The position numbers and the translations under genes are program-made. The notes under the pieces were generated by a model that was not told the DNA's origin, made no database searches, and saw only the letters and a program-made list of their open reading frames with translations. From Alkalispirochaeta americana (GTDB taxonomy: Bacteria; Spirochaetota; Spirochaetia; DSM-27196; Alkalispirochaetaceae), in NCBI RefSeq assembly GCF_900156105.1, contig NZ_FTMS01000003.1, positions 157,146-221,145 of the forward strand: 64,000 bases of DNA, in the 5' to 3' direction. Shown here piece after piece: positions 51,277-59,928 of this stretch (its first letter is position 1; each line of letters opens with the position of its first letter).

Positions 51277-52309
51277 GAGTTCCTGTGACGAGACCTCGGC
51301 CGCCGTTGTTCGCGATGGTCGTACCATAGAGTCCCTGGTGGTGGCGAGTCAAAGCGATATCCACGCCCGTCATCATGGCGTTGTACCCGAGATCGCCTCG
51401 CGGGCTCACGTGGAGCAAATTCTTCCCGTGGTGTCCCGTGCGCTCCACGAGGCCGGAGTTGACCCGGTCCATTCGGGGCTCTCGGGGGTGGCGGTTACAA
51501 ACCGACCAGGGCTGAGCGGTTCTCTGGCTGTGGGAGTCTCTTTTGCCAAGGCCTACGCCCTCGGAGCGGAGCTCCCCTTTGTGGCGGTTGATCACATGGC
51601 CGCCCACGCCTACGCAGCGCAGCTGGTGAACCCCGAAGAACCTCCTCTGGCGTATCCCTACATTGTTCTCCTTGTTTCCGGGGGGCATACCATTATTGCC
51701 GTGAGCCGGAGTCCCGGTGAACTGGAGATACTGGGAACAACCATCGACGACGCCTGCGGAGAAGCCTACGACAAGGTGAGCGCCTATCTTGGCACGGGAT
51801 ATCCCGGGGGACCTGTGATCGACGACTTGGCTCGTCGGGGCGACTCCCGGGCCTGCCGTTTCCCGCAACCCAAACTGAATCGCAACGATAACCGCTACGA
51901 TTTCTCTTACTCGGGCCTCAAGACTGCCGTGGTGCACCAGCTGGATCGCTTCTGGAACGATGAGTACCCGCGAACCCGGGAGAACATCGCGGCTGCTTTT
52001 CAAAAAGCAGCGATTGACATGCTCATGACCAGGGTAGAGAACGCCCTGGAGGATACAAGTATTGCCAGGGTGACCGCCGGTGGCGGGGTCGCCTCTAATG
52101 GATATCTGCGGGAGCGTCTTTTGGCGTTGGCCGACCAGGGGGTAGAGGTTGTCTTGCCTCCTCCGCTGCTTTGCATGGATAACGCCGCCATGGTCGCAGG
52201 TTTGGGGCACCAGATGCTCTCTGCCGGCGTTCGAAGCGGTCTTGATGCGGGAGTCACCGCCCGGGTCGCCTCTTTTCGCCGACGAGGGCGGCCCCATCCA
52301 TCACAGTAG
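51257..52309 (+). CDS. tsaD: tRNA N6-threonylcarbamoyladenosine transferase
   Basis: About 350 residues from ATG 51257, with GGGAGG six bases upstream. Catalyses the final step of t6A modification at position 37 of ANN-decoding tRNAs. Marks: GIESSCDETSAAVV (4-17), ASRAHVEQILPV (metal-binding HxxxH neighbourhood), VDHMAAHAYAAQL (the metal-binding His pair), GGHTIIAV, and the C-terminal MDNAAMVAGLG. Complete and of normal length. Confidence 0.96.
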   Translation: MLVLGIESSCDETSAAVVRDGRTIESLVVASQSDIHARHHGVVPEIASRAHVEQILPVVSRALHEAGVDPVHSGLSGVAVTNRPGLSGSLAVGVSFAKAYALGAELPFVAVDHMAAHAYAAQLVNPEEPPLAYPYIVLLVSGGHTIIAVSRSPGELEILGTTIDDACGEAYDKVSAYLGTGYPGGPVIDDLARRGDSRACRFPQPKLNRNDNRYDFSYSGLKTAVVHQLDRFWNDEYPRTRENIAAAFQKAAIDMLMTRVENALEDTSIARVTAGGGVASNGYLRERLLALADQGVEVVLPPPLLCMDNAAMVAGLGHQMLSAGVRSGLDAGVTARVASFRRRGRPHPSQ

Positions 52310-53272
52310 ATTTCCGAACTGATCGGCCAGCTCCTGCAGGTCCTGATCGTCTTCAAAAAGAGCTTGCATTGGCGGGACCGGCTCCTGGATGATCCGGTGC
52401 GCGCAGTGTTTGATCCCCTGGGAATAGGGGCATTCGGGGTAGCGCAAAAGGGTGGGGGTTCGTTCCAGAGGGCTTCGCGAGGCATATTCGTCCTGGGGGA
52501 GATAGGCGATGAACTCGATCCCGCTTTTCAAATTGTCCTGAACTACTTTTCGAAGCCGCCCGCCCAGACGGATGTCCTGGGCTGTGCGGCCCATGTTCAT
52601 CACAACCCGGGGGCGGAACTGCGAGAGAGCCTCCCGGGCACGGTTGCCGCTTTCGGCATCCAGGCGGTGGATCTGCTCCACCAGCTCCTGGATGTGGTGA
52701 TTGCCGCCCTCCATTTTTTGTTGAAGAAAATCCATAACCAGGTGGCGCTCGGAACTTTTGGCAGAAAAACTGCGCTGGAGCAAGCGAAACATGGCTGATT
52801 TCAGGAAGGAATAGGCGTTCAGAATTGCCGTTGTGTCCGGTGATGTCACAAGCAGTCCCGCAGAAGAGGTAAGGAAAAGGTCCAGGGTGTTGTAGGTGGT
52901 GCCGGAACCCAGGTCAAGGATGACAAAATCTGCCGGTATGTCTGGCAGCTGCTTGAGAATTGCCTGCTTCCGGTGAAAAGGGAGGTTAGCCGTTGCGCAA
53001 AAGAGTCCGTCCCCGGGAATAAGAAAGAGTTGGTGCTGTGACGTTTCTACCAGGAGTTCTTCAAGGGTTTCTGCCTTTTTGTAGATGAAGTGGCCAATTC
53101 CGGGGTGGCTGTTACGGATGCCCAGGAGGGTGTGGAGGTTGCTTCCTCCCAGGTCCAGATCTATCAGGACCACCGTTTTGCCTTGTTGCGCCAGGGCGAT
53201 GCCCAGGTTTGCTGCAAGAAGGGTTTTTCCAACCCCTCCTTTTCCGCTTGCGATGGGGATCAGGTGCTGCAT
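52301..53272 (-). CDS. MinD/FlhG-like P-loop ATPase
   Basis: 323 residues. Deviant Walker A SGKGGVGKTLLAANL (~9-23), Walker A' IDLDLGGSNLHTLLG, and switch II FVILDLGSGTTYNTLD. The middle is closest in layout to FlhG/FleN-type ATPases that count and place flagella, but the C-terminal amphipathic membrane helix of MinD is not seen. With flagellar genes 3 kb away, a flagellar role is possible. It is convergent with tsaD (9-base overlap). Confidence 0.8.
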   Translation of the reverse strand: MQHLIPIASGKGGVGKTLLAANLGIALAQQGKTVVLIDLDLGGSNLHTLLGIRNSHPGIGHFIYKKAETLEELLVETSQHQLFLIPGDGLFCATANLPFHRKQAILKQLPDIPADFVILDLGSGTTYNTLDLFLTSSAGLLVTSPDTTAILNAYSFLKSAMFRLLQRSFSAKSSERHLVMDFLQQKMEGGNHHIQELVEQIHRLDAESGNRAREALSQFRPRVVMNMGRTAQDIRLGGRLRKVVQDNLKSGIEFIAYLPQDEYASRSPLERTPTLLRYPECPYSQGIKHCAHRIIQEPVPPMQALFEDDQDLQELADQFGNLL

Positions 53273-53331
53273 AGATCCTAACTATAGGGTGAACTGGGCG
53301 AGAGTTCAATAAAGAGGGGGAGATCATCCCG

Positions 53332-53359
53332 TTGACCCCCCGGGGTGATCCGATAATAC
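53332..53359 (+). promoter_or_regulatory. Promoter of apt
   Basis: TTGACC, 16 bases, TAATAC. The expected start (about 53366) is two bases before the ATG, and no ribosome site is visible, so the message may be leaderless. Confidence 0.5.
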
Positions 53360-53367
53360 TATCGCCC

Positions 53368-53907
53368 ATGAGTTACGATGCAATCATTGACAAGGCAATT
53401 CGCCGGGTTCCTGATTTCCCCAAACCGGGAGTTCTCTTTTATGATCTTACCAGCCTTTTGGCGCATCCCGATGCGTTCCGTCATACTCTGGATCGCATGG
53501 TCGAGACCTACCGGGACACCAGGCTGGAGGCCGTGGCCGCTATTGAGGCCCGGGGGTTTTTGCTGGCCGCGCCTTTTGCCTATCGCCTGGGAATCCCCCT
53601 GATCCTGTTGCGGAAAAAGGGCAAGCTTCCCGGCGACACCCTGCGTCGATCCTTTGATCTCGAGTACGGCCGGGACACGATCGAGGTTCACCGGGAGGAC
53701 GTTCCCGCGGGAGGGAACGTTCTGGTGGTGGACGATCTGATTGCCACGGGAGGAACGGTGGAGGCGGCGTGTGCTCTTCTCGAGGAGGCTGGCGCTGTGG
53801 TGTCGGGAGTTTTTGCCGTGGTGGGGCTTCCCTTTCTGGGATACCAGGAGCGTCTGGGGACACGGGATGTACAGTGTTTGCAGTATTATCAAAGCGAGAC
53901 GGCTTGA
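53368..53907 (+). CDS. apt: Adenine phosphoribosyltransferase
   Basis: About 179 residues from ATG 53368. Converts adenine and PRPP to AMP. Marks: RRVPDFPKPGVLFYDLT (~12-28), AAIEARGFLLAAPFAY, LRKKGKLPG and the PRPP-binding VLVVDDLIATGGT (~125-137). No Shine-Dalgarno precedes the ATG; the promoter sits directly against it. The -35 box of the tRNA promoter overlaps its stop. Confidence 0.94.
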   Translation: MSYDAIIDKAIRRVPDFPKPGVLFYDLTSLLAHPDAFRHTLDRMVETYRDTRLEAVAAIEARGFLLAAPFAYRLGIPLILLRKKGKLPGDTLRRSFDLEYGRDTIEVHREDVPAGGNVLVVDDLIATGGTVEAACALLEEAGAVVSGVFAVVGLPFLGYQERLGTRDVQCLQYYQSETA

Positions 53908-53933
53908 CATCCTTCATGAATAGGCGGTAGTAT
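53904..53933 (+). promoter_or_regulatory. Promoter of the tRNA-Gln/tRNA-Glu unit
   Basis: TTGACA, 18 bases, TAGTAT, followed by tRNA-Gln about 20 bases later. Confidence 0.7.
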
Positions 53934-53951
53934 CCGCTTCGAAAGAGCTGA

Positions 53952-54023
53952 TTCCCGGTGGTGTAATTGGTAGCACATCAGATTCTGGCTCTGACAGTGG
54001 GGGTTCAAGTCCTCCCCGGGAAG
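53952..54023 (+). tRNA. tRNA-Gln (anticodon CTG)
   Basis: Acceptor TTCCCGG/CCGGGAA, D-arm around GTGTAATTGGTAGCAC, anticodon stem TCAGA/TCTGA with loop TTCTGGC (CTG), T-loop TTCAAGT, discriminator G. No encoded CCA. Confidence 0.93.
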
Positions 54024-54035
54024 TTTTTTCTACCC

Positions 54036-54107
54036 GGCCCGTTCGTCTAGCGGCTAGGACGCGGGATTCTCATTCCCGAAACAGGGGTTCGATTCCCCTA
54101 CGGGCTA
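54036..54107 (+). tRNA. tRNA-Glu (anticodon CTC)
   Basis: Acceptor GGCCCGT/ACGGGCT, D-arm GTCTAGCGGCTAGGAC, anticodon stem CGGGA/TCCCG with loop TTCTCAT (CTC), T-arm AGGGG-TTCGATT-CCCCT, discriminator A. Confidence 0.95.
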
Positions 54108-54111
54108 TCAA

Positions 54112-54149
54112 GGATGGTGAGTTTTTACAGCTCACCGTCCTTTTTTTCT
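54112..54149 (+). terminator. Terminator of the tRNA unit
   Basis: GGATGGTGAG ... CTCACCGTCC (one mismatch) followed by TTTTTTTCTT. Confidence 0.9.
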
Positions 54150-54159
54150 TCCCTCTCAT

Positions 54160-54252
54160 CTATTTCCGGCTCTATTTCCGGCTCTATTTCCGGCCCATAC
54201 CGGGACACCCTGCGGAACCGGGCACTCTGCGGAACCGGGACACCCTGCGGAA
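54160..54252. repeat. Two adjacent short tandem repeats in a gene-free stretch
   Basis: Three copies of CTATTTCCGGCT-like 12-base units (54160-54194), then three copies of a 17-18-base unit CCGGGACACCCTGCGGAA (54200-54217, 54218-54234, 54235-54252). A direct repeat ATCAATGAGAA follows near 54360-54388. Nothing else is seen between 54150 and 54450. Confidence 0.7.
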
Positions 54253-54450
54253 GGCGATAAAAAATACGGGAAGAGAACTCTCTCTCACCAAAATTTTGCC
54301 TCAAAACAGAACACACGCCAACCGCCCTCGCGTGAATGCCTCGATCACCGCCGCTGTTCGATCAATGAGAATTAGATCAATGAGAAAAGGTGTGAATAAT
54401 GTGAACAACCTGTTATGGATCGGGCTCCCCCGGCCCGCACTGTCCACGGA

Positions 54451-54933
54451 TCAGCTGTGGTCGGGGGCAAAGTGCGCGGCAAATTCCTTAATTTTTTCTT
54501 CCCTGAGATTAAACTGGCTTTCTTTGGTTTTTGCCAAAATGCGGATGACCAGTCTGAAGAAGATGTTCATTGAACTGAAATCGAACTCGTAGCCAAAGCT
54601 TCCTGTCGAGGTGGCGTGGGCGACGAGATCTACACCCAGAGAGGTTTCCAGTTGCTCGCGAGCTGTGTGCTCCTCACGGCAACACACAAAGAGACCGATG
54701 GTCTGGCAGAGAAGCTGTTCCTGATGGGCAGTGCAGAACTGCCTGACCTCTTTCTGTATGGATCCGGCATAGATAGAGCCACCAATCAGCACCTGATCAT
54801 AGGTGCCGGGGTTCGGCGCATCCTCCCTCACAAGATTGACAAGCGTGATATCGCCGTGCAACTGCCGGGCAAGGGTCCGGGAGGCTTTTTCGGTGGCTCC
54901 GTACCTGGTAGCGTATACAATCAGTGTTTTCAT
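54451..54933 (-). CDS. Flavodoxin-domain protein (HemG-like)
   Basis: 160 residues. FMN phosphate loop LIVYATRYGATEKA (4-17), GGSIYAGSI (~50-58) and a CCREE block. This resembles flavodoxin-domain proteins of the protoporphyrinogen-oxidase (HemG) type, although the typical C-terminal membrane-attaching segment is modest (IFFRLVIRILAK). Substrate not determinable. Divergent from the glycosidase-like gene at 55222. Confidence 0.8.
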   Translation of the reverse strand: MKTLIVYATRYGATEKASRTLARQLHGDITLVNLVREDAPNPGTYDQVLIGGSIYAGSIQKEVRQFCTAHQEQLLCQTIGLFVCCREEHTAREQLETSLGVDLVAHATSTGSFGYEFDFSSMNIFFRLVIRILAKTKESQFNLREEKIKEFAAHFAPDHS

Positions 54934-55221
54934 GAGGATTATTTACCCTGCATGCTATGTAGCACACCGAGAGGCGGGGTGCAAGTGGGCCTCTTCACCG
55001 CAAGTGTCTCCACCGCAGGATGGATTCCCGGGGACCTCCTGTTTTCCGGGTATGCTATACTCGGTGGATATGGTCTGCTTTATCCGGTTCTGTATCATCC
55101 TGCAAGAGGTTCCGATATTCACCCCCCGGGTGGAAACCTCCACCAGGATCCTGCTCCAGGCTGCCCCGCAGGAGGTTTCTGAGAAGGGCCGTCCCGGCAA
55201 AACCTCCGAAGAGGGAAGGCG

Positions 55222-57237
55222 ATGACACCCGAGGTCGGGAAGGTTGTGGTCGTTTTCAAGACACACCTTGACGTGGGTTTTACCGATTATGCCTGGAGGG
55301 TTCAGGAGCGCTACCACGAGGTTTTTATCCCCCGGGCGATCAATCTGGCGAAGCAGATCCGGGAGGAGGGCTCTGACATCTCCTTTGTCTGGACAACCGG
55401 GTCCTGGCTGATCCATGAGGCTCTGGAATGCTGCCGGGGGAGGCGACTGAAAATGCTGGAACGTGCCATCGAAGAGGGAGACATTGCCTGGCATGGCCTT
55501 CCTTTTACCACCCATTGCGAACTCATGGAGGCGTCGCTTTTCCGGTTCGGGCTTTCCCTGAGCGAAAAACTGGACAGGCGTTTTGGAAAGACCACGGTCT
55601 CTGCAAAGATGACCGATGTTCCCGGGCATACACGCAGCATCGTGCCCCAGCTAGCGGATGCAGGGATTCGCTTTCTCCATATCGGGGTGAACCCGGCATC
55701 GACACGGCCGAGGATACCCGATGGGTATGTCTGGAGACACTCCGACGATTCTGAGGTTCTTGTTGTTTACGGGGGAAACAGTTATGGAGGAACCACGGTG
55801 CTGCCCGGGGTATCGACGGGCCTTGCCGTAGTCCATTCAAACGATAACCATGGACCGCCGGGGGCAGCAGAAGTTGAGGAGTCCTTTCGAGGATTGCGAC
55901 AGGCCTTTCCCCGGGCAGAGGTCGTTTCCGGACGGCTCGATGATTTTGCCGTAGATCTTGATGCTGTCAGGAATAATCTGCCTGTCGTCACGGACGAAAT
56001 CGGGGATACCTGGATTCATGGTGTGGGTACCGATCCGGCAAAGGTATCGGGCTTTCTTGAATTACAGCGTCTGGGCACCCTCTGGGAGAACGCTCCCGAA
56101 GGAGGTCCTGATCCGGAAAGTTTTGATGCTTTTCGTCGCGTGCTCCTGCTGATCCCTGAGCACACTTGGGGAATGGACGAGAAGACCTTCCTTGACGACT
56201 ACCGTCATTATACCGCTGCGGATCTTGAGAAGCTTCGCAGAACCGAGGTGTGCATCCGGTTTGAGCGTTCCTGGCAGGAGCAACGCCGATACCTCGATCA
56301 GGCCCTGGGTCTGCTCAAGGACCCGCAACGCAGGCAGGCCCGGGAGGCTCTGGATTCTCTTGTTCCACAGTACCCCGACAGGAGGGGCTATGAACGGATC
56401 GGCCATCCCGGGATGATCTTCAGCACCCCCTTGATGACAATCGGTTTCGACGAAGAAACCGGGGCCATATGCCATATGAGAGAACGAACCAGCAGGCGAC
56501 TCTGGGCGACACGGCCACATCCTCTGGCCAGCTATCTATACGAAACCTTCTCGGCCGAGGACTACAACCGGTTTGGTCGTCAATATGTGCGAGCCTGGCC
56601 CGGGGCAGAGGCCTGGGCCAGGAAGGATTTTACCAAGCCCGGTCTGGAGGCCCTCGACATACCGCACCAGACCGTTGCCCCCATTCTGGATGCCCTGTGG
56701 TACCGGACCGATGAGGCAGGAGATGCGTGGTTCATTCTGGAAATGACCATGCCCGAAGGTGCGGTAAGGGATTTTGGAGCACCGGCACAGCTAACGACCC
56801 AGGTCCATGTCCAGGCTGGAGCGCCGGAGATTGATCTGGTTTTCCAGTGGTTCAGGAAGAAGGCCTGCCGGATACCCGAAGCATCCTGGCTGTCTTTCCT
56901 GCCTCGTTCCGGACATCGTCCTGCCTGGGCCTTCAGAAAAATGGGAAGCTGGATTTCGCCAACCCAGGTCGTGTGGAACGGAAACAGAAAACTCCACGCC
57001 CTTGAGGAGGCCCGGTACCGGGATGACAGAGGCGGCATGACCATTGTTCCCCTGGATTCTCCCCTGGCTGCACCGGGAGAGCGGTCCCTGCTGGACTTTA
57101 ACAACCGGCAACCTTTACGGACAAAGGGTGTTCATTTTAATCTCCACAACAATGTCTGGGGAACGAACTTTCCCATGTGGTACGAGGAAGATGGGCGCTT
57201 CAGATTTACCATCAACGTGGGAGATGTCACCCTGTGA
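55222..57237 (+). CDS. GH38-like glycosidase (DUF5054-type)
   Basis: 671 residues. The N-terminal half has the metal-dependent alpha-mannosidase fold: VVVFKTHLDVGFTD (~9-22; His and Asp as metal ligands) and SAKMTDVPGHTRSIVPQLADAGI (~128-150; second Asp/His). The pattern agrees with the DUF5054/GH38-related family. No signal peptide, so it acts in the cytoplasm on an imported or internal glycan. The start is preceded by GAGGGAAGG. An extended -10 (TGC-TATACT, 55056-55061) lies in the 288-base gap before it. Its stop overlaps the next start (GTGA). Confidence 0.78.
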   Translation: MTPEVGKVVVVFKTHLDVGFTDYAWRVQERYHEVFIPRAINLAKQIREEGSDISFVWTTGSWLIHEALECCRGRRLKMLERAIEEGDIAWHGLPFTTHCELMEASLFRFGLSLSEKLDRRFGKTTVSAKMTDVPGHTRSIVPQLADAGIRFLHIGVNPASTRPRIPDGYVWRHSDDSEVLVVYGGNSYGGTTVLPGVSTGLAVVHSNDNHGPPGAAEVEESFRGLRQAFPRAEVVSGRLDDFAVDLDAVRNNLPVVTDEIGDTWIHGVGTDPAKVSGFLELQRLGTLWENAPEGGPDPESFDAFRRVLLLIPEHTWGMDEKTFLDDYRHYTAADLEKLRRTEVCIRFERSWQEQRRYLDQALGLLKDPQRRQAREALDSLVPQYPDRRGYERIGHPGMIFSTPLMTIGFDEETGAICHMRERTSRRLWATRPHPLASYLYETFSAEDYNRFGRQYVRAWPGAEAWARKDFTKPGLEALDIPHQTVAPILDALWYRTDEAGDAWFILEMTMPEGAVRDFGAPAQLTTQVHVQAGAPEIDLVFQWFRKKACRIPEASWLSFLPRSGHRPAWAFRKMGSWISPTQVVWNGNRKLHALEEARYRDDRGGMTIVPLDSPLAAPGERSLLDFNNRQPLRTKGVHFNLHNNVWGTNFPMWYEEDGRFRFTINVGDVTL

Positions 57238-58133
57238 ATGACCAGAGGCACCAAAAGATTATTGCCCGCAATCTTGAAGCATTGGGAGTTCTCCCGGGAG
57301 ACACTCTCCTGGTTCATTCCTCCTGTAAATCCCTGGGCCCCCTACCTGGCGGGATAGAGGCGGTTATCCAGGGCTTTCTCCGTGCAATCGGGCCGGGAGG
57401 GACCCTCATGATGCCTGCCCTGAGTTGGAACTTGAGACCTCCCGATGTCTTTGATCCCTCTCTGACGCCGGTAAACGTGGGGGCGATCCCGGAGTTTTTC
57501 CGCAAGGCCGAGGGCGTTCTCCGAAGTATTCATCCCACCCATTCGGTGTGCGCCACAGGAAGACGTGCAGAGGAACTCCTGGCAGATCACGAGCTGGATA
57601 ATACTCCCTGTGGTCCGCACTCGCCATTTCACAAACTGGTGGAGACCGAGGGGAAAATCCTCATGGTGGGGTGCGGGGTGAGGCCCAACACCACCATGCA
57701 CGCCCTTGAAGAATACCTGGAGCCGCCGTATCTCTACGGAGAAACCTGTCTCTTTACAATCAGGGACCATCACCTCAGGACGTATTGCAAAGAATACCGA
57801 ACCCACGGGTTTGTTGCCCGCGGGTTCTCCCAGCGATACGAACGAATACTGGCCCTTGAGACGGACGCCTTTTTGCGAGAGGGCCAGGTCTTGCAGGCGC
57901 CAGCGGTTCTTCTGGACGCACCGGAACTCAAAAGGGCCGTTCTGGAAAAACTTCGAGAAGATCCCTTGTTTTTTGTCGACAGCCAGCACAGCCAGGACAG
58001 CCAGGGCAGCCAGGGCAGCCAGGGCAGCCAGGGCAGCCAGGACAGCCAGGACAGCCAGGACAGCCAGGACAGCCAGGGCAGCCAGGGCAGCCAGGACAGC
58101 CAGGACAGCCAGCACAGCAGGAGGGGCAGATGA
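57234..58133 (+). CDS. AAC(3)-like N-acetyltransferase with SQx-repeat tail
   Basis: About 299 residues from GTG 57234. Residues 1-248 match the aminoglycoside 3-N-acetyltransferase fold: [64 protein letters not shown]. Many chromosomal members act on other amino sugars. Residues 250-294 are fifteen SQ(D/G/H) units encoded by a 9-base tandem repeat; the tail is absent from the usual family length. The gene is fused by overlap with the glycosidase (upstream) and the oxidoreductase (downstream), which suggests amino-sugar metabolism rather than resistance (inference). Confidence 0.8.
   Translation: MNDQRHQKIIARNLEALGVLPGDTLLVHSSCKSLGPLPGGIEAVIQGFLRAIGPGGTLMMPALSWNLRPPDVFDPSLTPVNVGAIPEFFRKAEGVLRSIHPTHSVCATGRRAEELLADHELDNTPCGPHSPFHKLVETEGKILMVGCGVRPNTTMHALEEYLEPPYLYGETCLFTIRDHHLRTYCKEYRTHGFVARGFSQRYERILALETDAFLREGQVLQAPAVLLDAPELKRAVLEKLREDPLFFVDSQHSQDSQGSQGSQGSQGSQDSQDSQDSQDSQGSQGSQDSQDSQHSRRGR
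57981..58115 (+). repeat. 9-base tandem repeat (15 units) in the 3' end of the acetyltransferase gene
   Basis: AGCCAGNNC units, 15 in a row, encoding SQH, SQD or SQG in the order H,D,G4,D4,G2,D2,H. Unit length is a multiple of three, so copy-number change alters tail length without frameshift. All six frames stay open through it. Confidence 0.95.
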
Positions 58134-58705
58134 AACAGCTCGTGATTTTTTGCCATCCATCGATGGAGAGTTTTTGCAATGCCCTGGCGGAAAGATACTG
58201 CGCAGGAGCTCAAGATGCGGGGAACGATATACGGCGCATTAATATCGGGGAGATCGCCTTTGATCCGGTTTTGCGGCAGGGTTACGCCCACGACCAGCCC
58301 CTCGAATCAGACCTGGTGATGGCCCAGGAGACCATCCTGTGGGCTGATCATCTTGTCTTCGTCTATCCCACCTGGTGGGCCGCTCCGCCAGCCGTGCTCA
58401 AGGCTTTCATAGAACGGGTCTTCCTGCCGGGCTTTGCCTTCAAGTACAAGGAAAGCAGGAAAATAGTCGCCTGGGACAAACTTCTGCAGAACAAATCGGC
58501 TCGGGTGATCAGCACCATGGATTCACCTCCTCTCTACTACAAAATGATCATAGGCGACCCTGGCTATAAAATGATGAAAGACATCATGAATTTCTGCGGG
58601 ATCCGACCCGTTGCACAAACCTACGTGGGTTCGGTAAAATTGTCCTCCCCGGCAAAACGTCAGGACTGGCTCGAAGGCATGTACCGGATCGGCAGCAGAA
58701 GCTGA
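58130..58705 (+). CDS. NAD(P)H dehydrogenase/flavodoxin-like oxidoreductase (KefF/MdaB type)
   Basis: 191 residues. FMN loop [19 protein letters not shown] (~5-23), [28 protein letters not shown] (~75-102) and [13 protein letters not shown] (~161-173), typical of two-electron quinone reductases. AGGAGGGG lies in front, inside the end of the acetyltransferase gene (four-base ATGA overlap). Substrate unknown. Confidence 0.88.
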   Translation: MKQLVIFCHPSMESFCNALAERYCAGAQDAGNDIRRINIGEIAFDPVLRQGYAHDQPLESDLVMAQETILWADHLVFVYPTWWAAPPAVLKAFIERVFLPGFAFKYKESRKIVAWDKLLQNKSARVISTMDSPPLYYKMIIGDPGYKMMKDIMNFCGIRPVAQTYVGSVKLSSPAKRQDWLEGMYRIGSRS

Positions 58706-58827
58706 TTCCCCCCGATCAGAGTCGGCGAGGTGTGTATGAAACCGTGCAGGCCCAGGGGGCAACAGCATGGTTTGTCGGCGCAGGGCTGCCGCAAGAAGCA
58801 GTAACCGGCACACAACCAGCGAAATGC

Positions 58828-58905
58828 TTGACAGCTTTGATTTGCTAATGCATAATTTTGCGTCACCCTCGGTGTTTTATGCATCTTTGAGGGCGCTTTA
58901 TGCAT
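58828..58905 (+). promoter_or_regulatory. TAXI-TRAP promoter with three ATGCAT operator-like sites
   Basis: TTGACA (58828-58833), 17 bases, CATAAT (58851-58856): near-consensus. ATGCATAAT covers the -10 (58848-58856), and two TTTATGCAT copies (58876-58884, 58897-58905) follow downstream in the opposite sense, a likely repressor cluster. Confidence 0.65.
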
Positions 58906-58937
58906 ACCAGACACCAATACTTACTAGTGGAGATCCA

Positions 58938-59912
58938 ATGAAAGCAACACGTAACATCAGTCTTCTTGCCGTCATCGCCCTGATAGCGATGCTCTTCGCA
59001 ACGGCCTGTGGTGCCGATCGGACAAGTCAGGGCCCGGCCCGTCTTGCTGTGGCAACGGGAGGAACCGCCGGAGTGTATTTTCCTCTGGGTGGGGCCTTTG
59101 CCAATATCATCAACGAGAAGGTGTCCGATGTTACGGCCAACGCCGAGTCAACGGGAGCGTCGGTGGAAAACGTGAACCTCCTGAACAACGGCGATGTTGA
59201 TTTTGCCACAATCCAGAATGACATCTCCTACTATGCCTTCACGGGCACCGAGATGTTCTCCGACGTAGCCGCCATGACCAACCTCAGGGGCGTGGCCACG
59301 CTGTATCCCGAGGTTGTCCAGATCATCACCCTGGCCAATTCCAATATCAGAAGCGTCGAGGATCTGCGCGGACGGCGCGTTGCCGTTGGCGCACCGGGAA
59401 GCGGGGTAGAAGCCAACGCACGACAGGTCCTCACCGCCCACGGGATCGGGTACAATGATATCCGGGCGGATTATCTCTCCTTTGCCGAAGCAGCCGACGC
59501 TCTGAAGGATGGCAACGTTGAGGCTGCTTTCCTCACGGCTGGTACACCCACCGCCGCCGTCACAGACTTGGCAACCACCCATTCTGTCCGGATCGTTCCC
59601 ATCGCCAGCGCAATGGCCGAGCGGCTTATCGCCGATTTCCCCTTCTACAACCAGGTTCGTATTCCCGCCGGGACTTACCGGAACCAGGCCGAGGATGTGG
59701 AGACCGTGGCGGTCATGGCCATGCTCACCGTGCGCGAGGGTCTGGAAGAAGAGATGGTATACAACATTACCAAGGCACTCTTCGAGAATCTCGATATGCT
59801 GGCGGCAGCTCACAGCAGAGGGGGTGATGTAGTCCTCGAAACTGCAACGGACGGAATGTCGCTGGACCTGCACCCAGGAGCTGCCCGCTATTACTCCGAA
59901 ATGGGGCTTTAA
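58938..59912 (+). CDS. TAXI-family TRAP substrate-binding lipoprotein
   Basis: About 324 residues from ATG 58938 (GGAGATCCA upstream). Lipobox LFATAC at residues ~18-23. TAXI marks: VATGGTAGVYFPLGGAFANIIN, ESTGASVENVNLLNNGDVDFATIQND (in parts) and RRVAVGAPGSGVEANARQVL. It binds its solute (glutamate-like or other acids in studied members) outside the inner membrane. It leads an operon with DUF1850 and the fused permease. Confidence 0.92.
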   Translation: MKATRNISLLAVIALIAMLFATACGADRTSQGPARLAVATGGTAGVYFPLGGAFANIINEKVSDVTANAESTGASVENVNLLNNGDVDFATIQNDISYYAFTGTEMFSDVAAMTNLRGVATLYPEVVQIITLANSNIRSVEDLRGRRVAVGAPGSGVEANARQVLTAHGIGYNDIRADYLSFAEAADALKDGNVEAAFLTAGTPTAAVTDLATTHSVRIVPIASAMAERLIADFPFYNQVRIPAGTYRNQAEDVETVAVMAMLTVREGLEEEMVYNITKALFENLDMLAAAHSRGGDVVLETATDGMSLDLHPGAARYYSEMGL

Positions 59913-59928
59913 GCCGAAAGCGGAAAAG

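Noticed and set aside
54125..54316. Minus-strand 63-residue frame ending in EIEPEIEPEI repeats
   Set aside because: It overlaps the tRNA terminator and merely reads the short tandem repeats; no ribosome site.
57981..58115. CRISPR array
   Set aside because: Units are contiguous 9-mers without spacers and lie inside a coding frame.
57342..58160. Minus-strand frame of 272 residues with long LA/VLA repeats
   Set aside because: It is the reverse reading of the 9-base repeat and acetyltransferase gene; no start signal or family resemblance.
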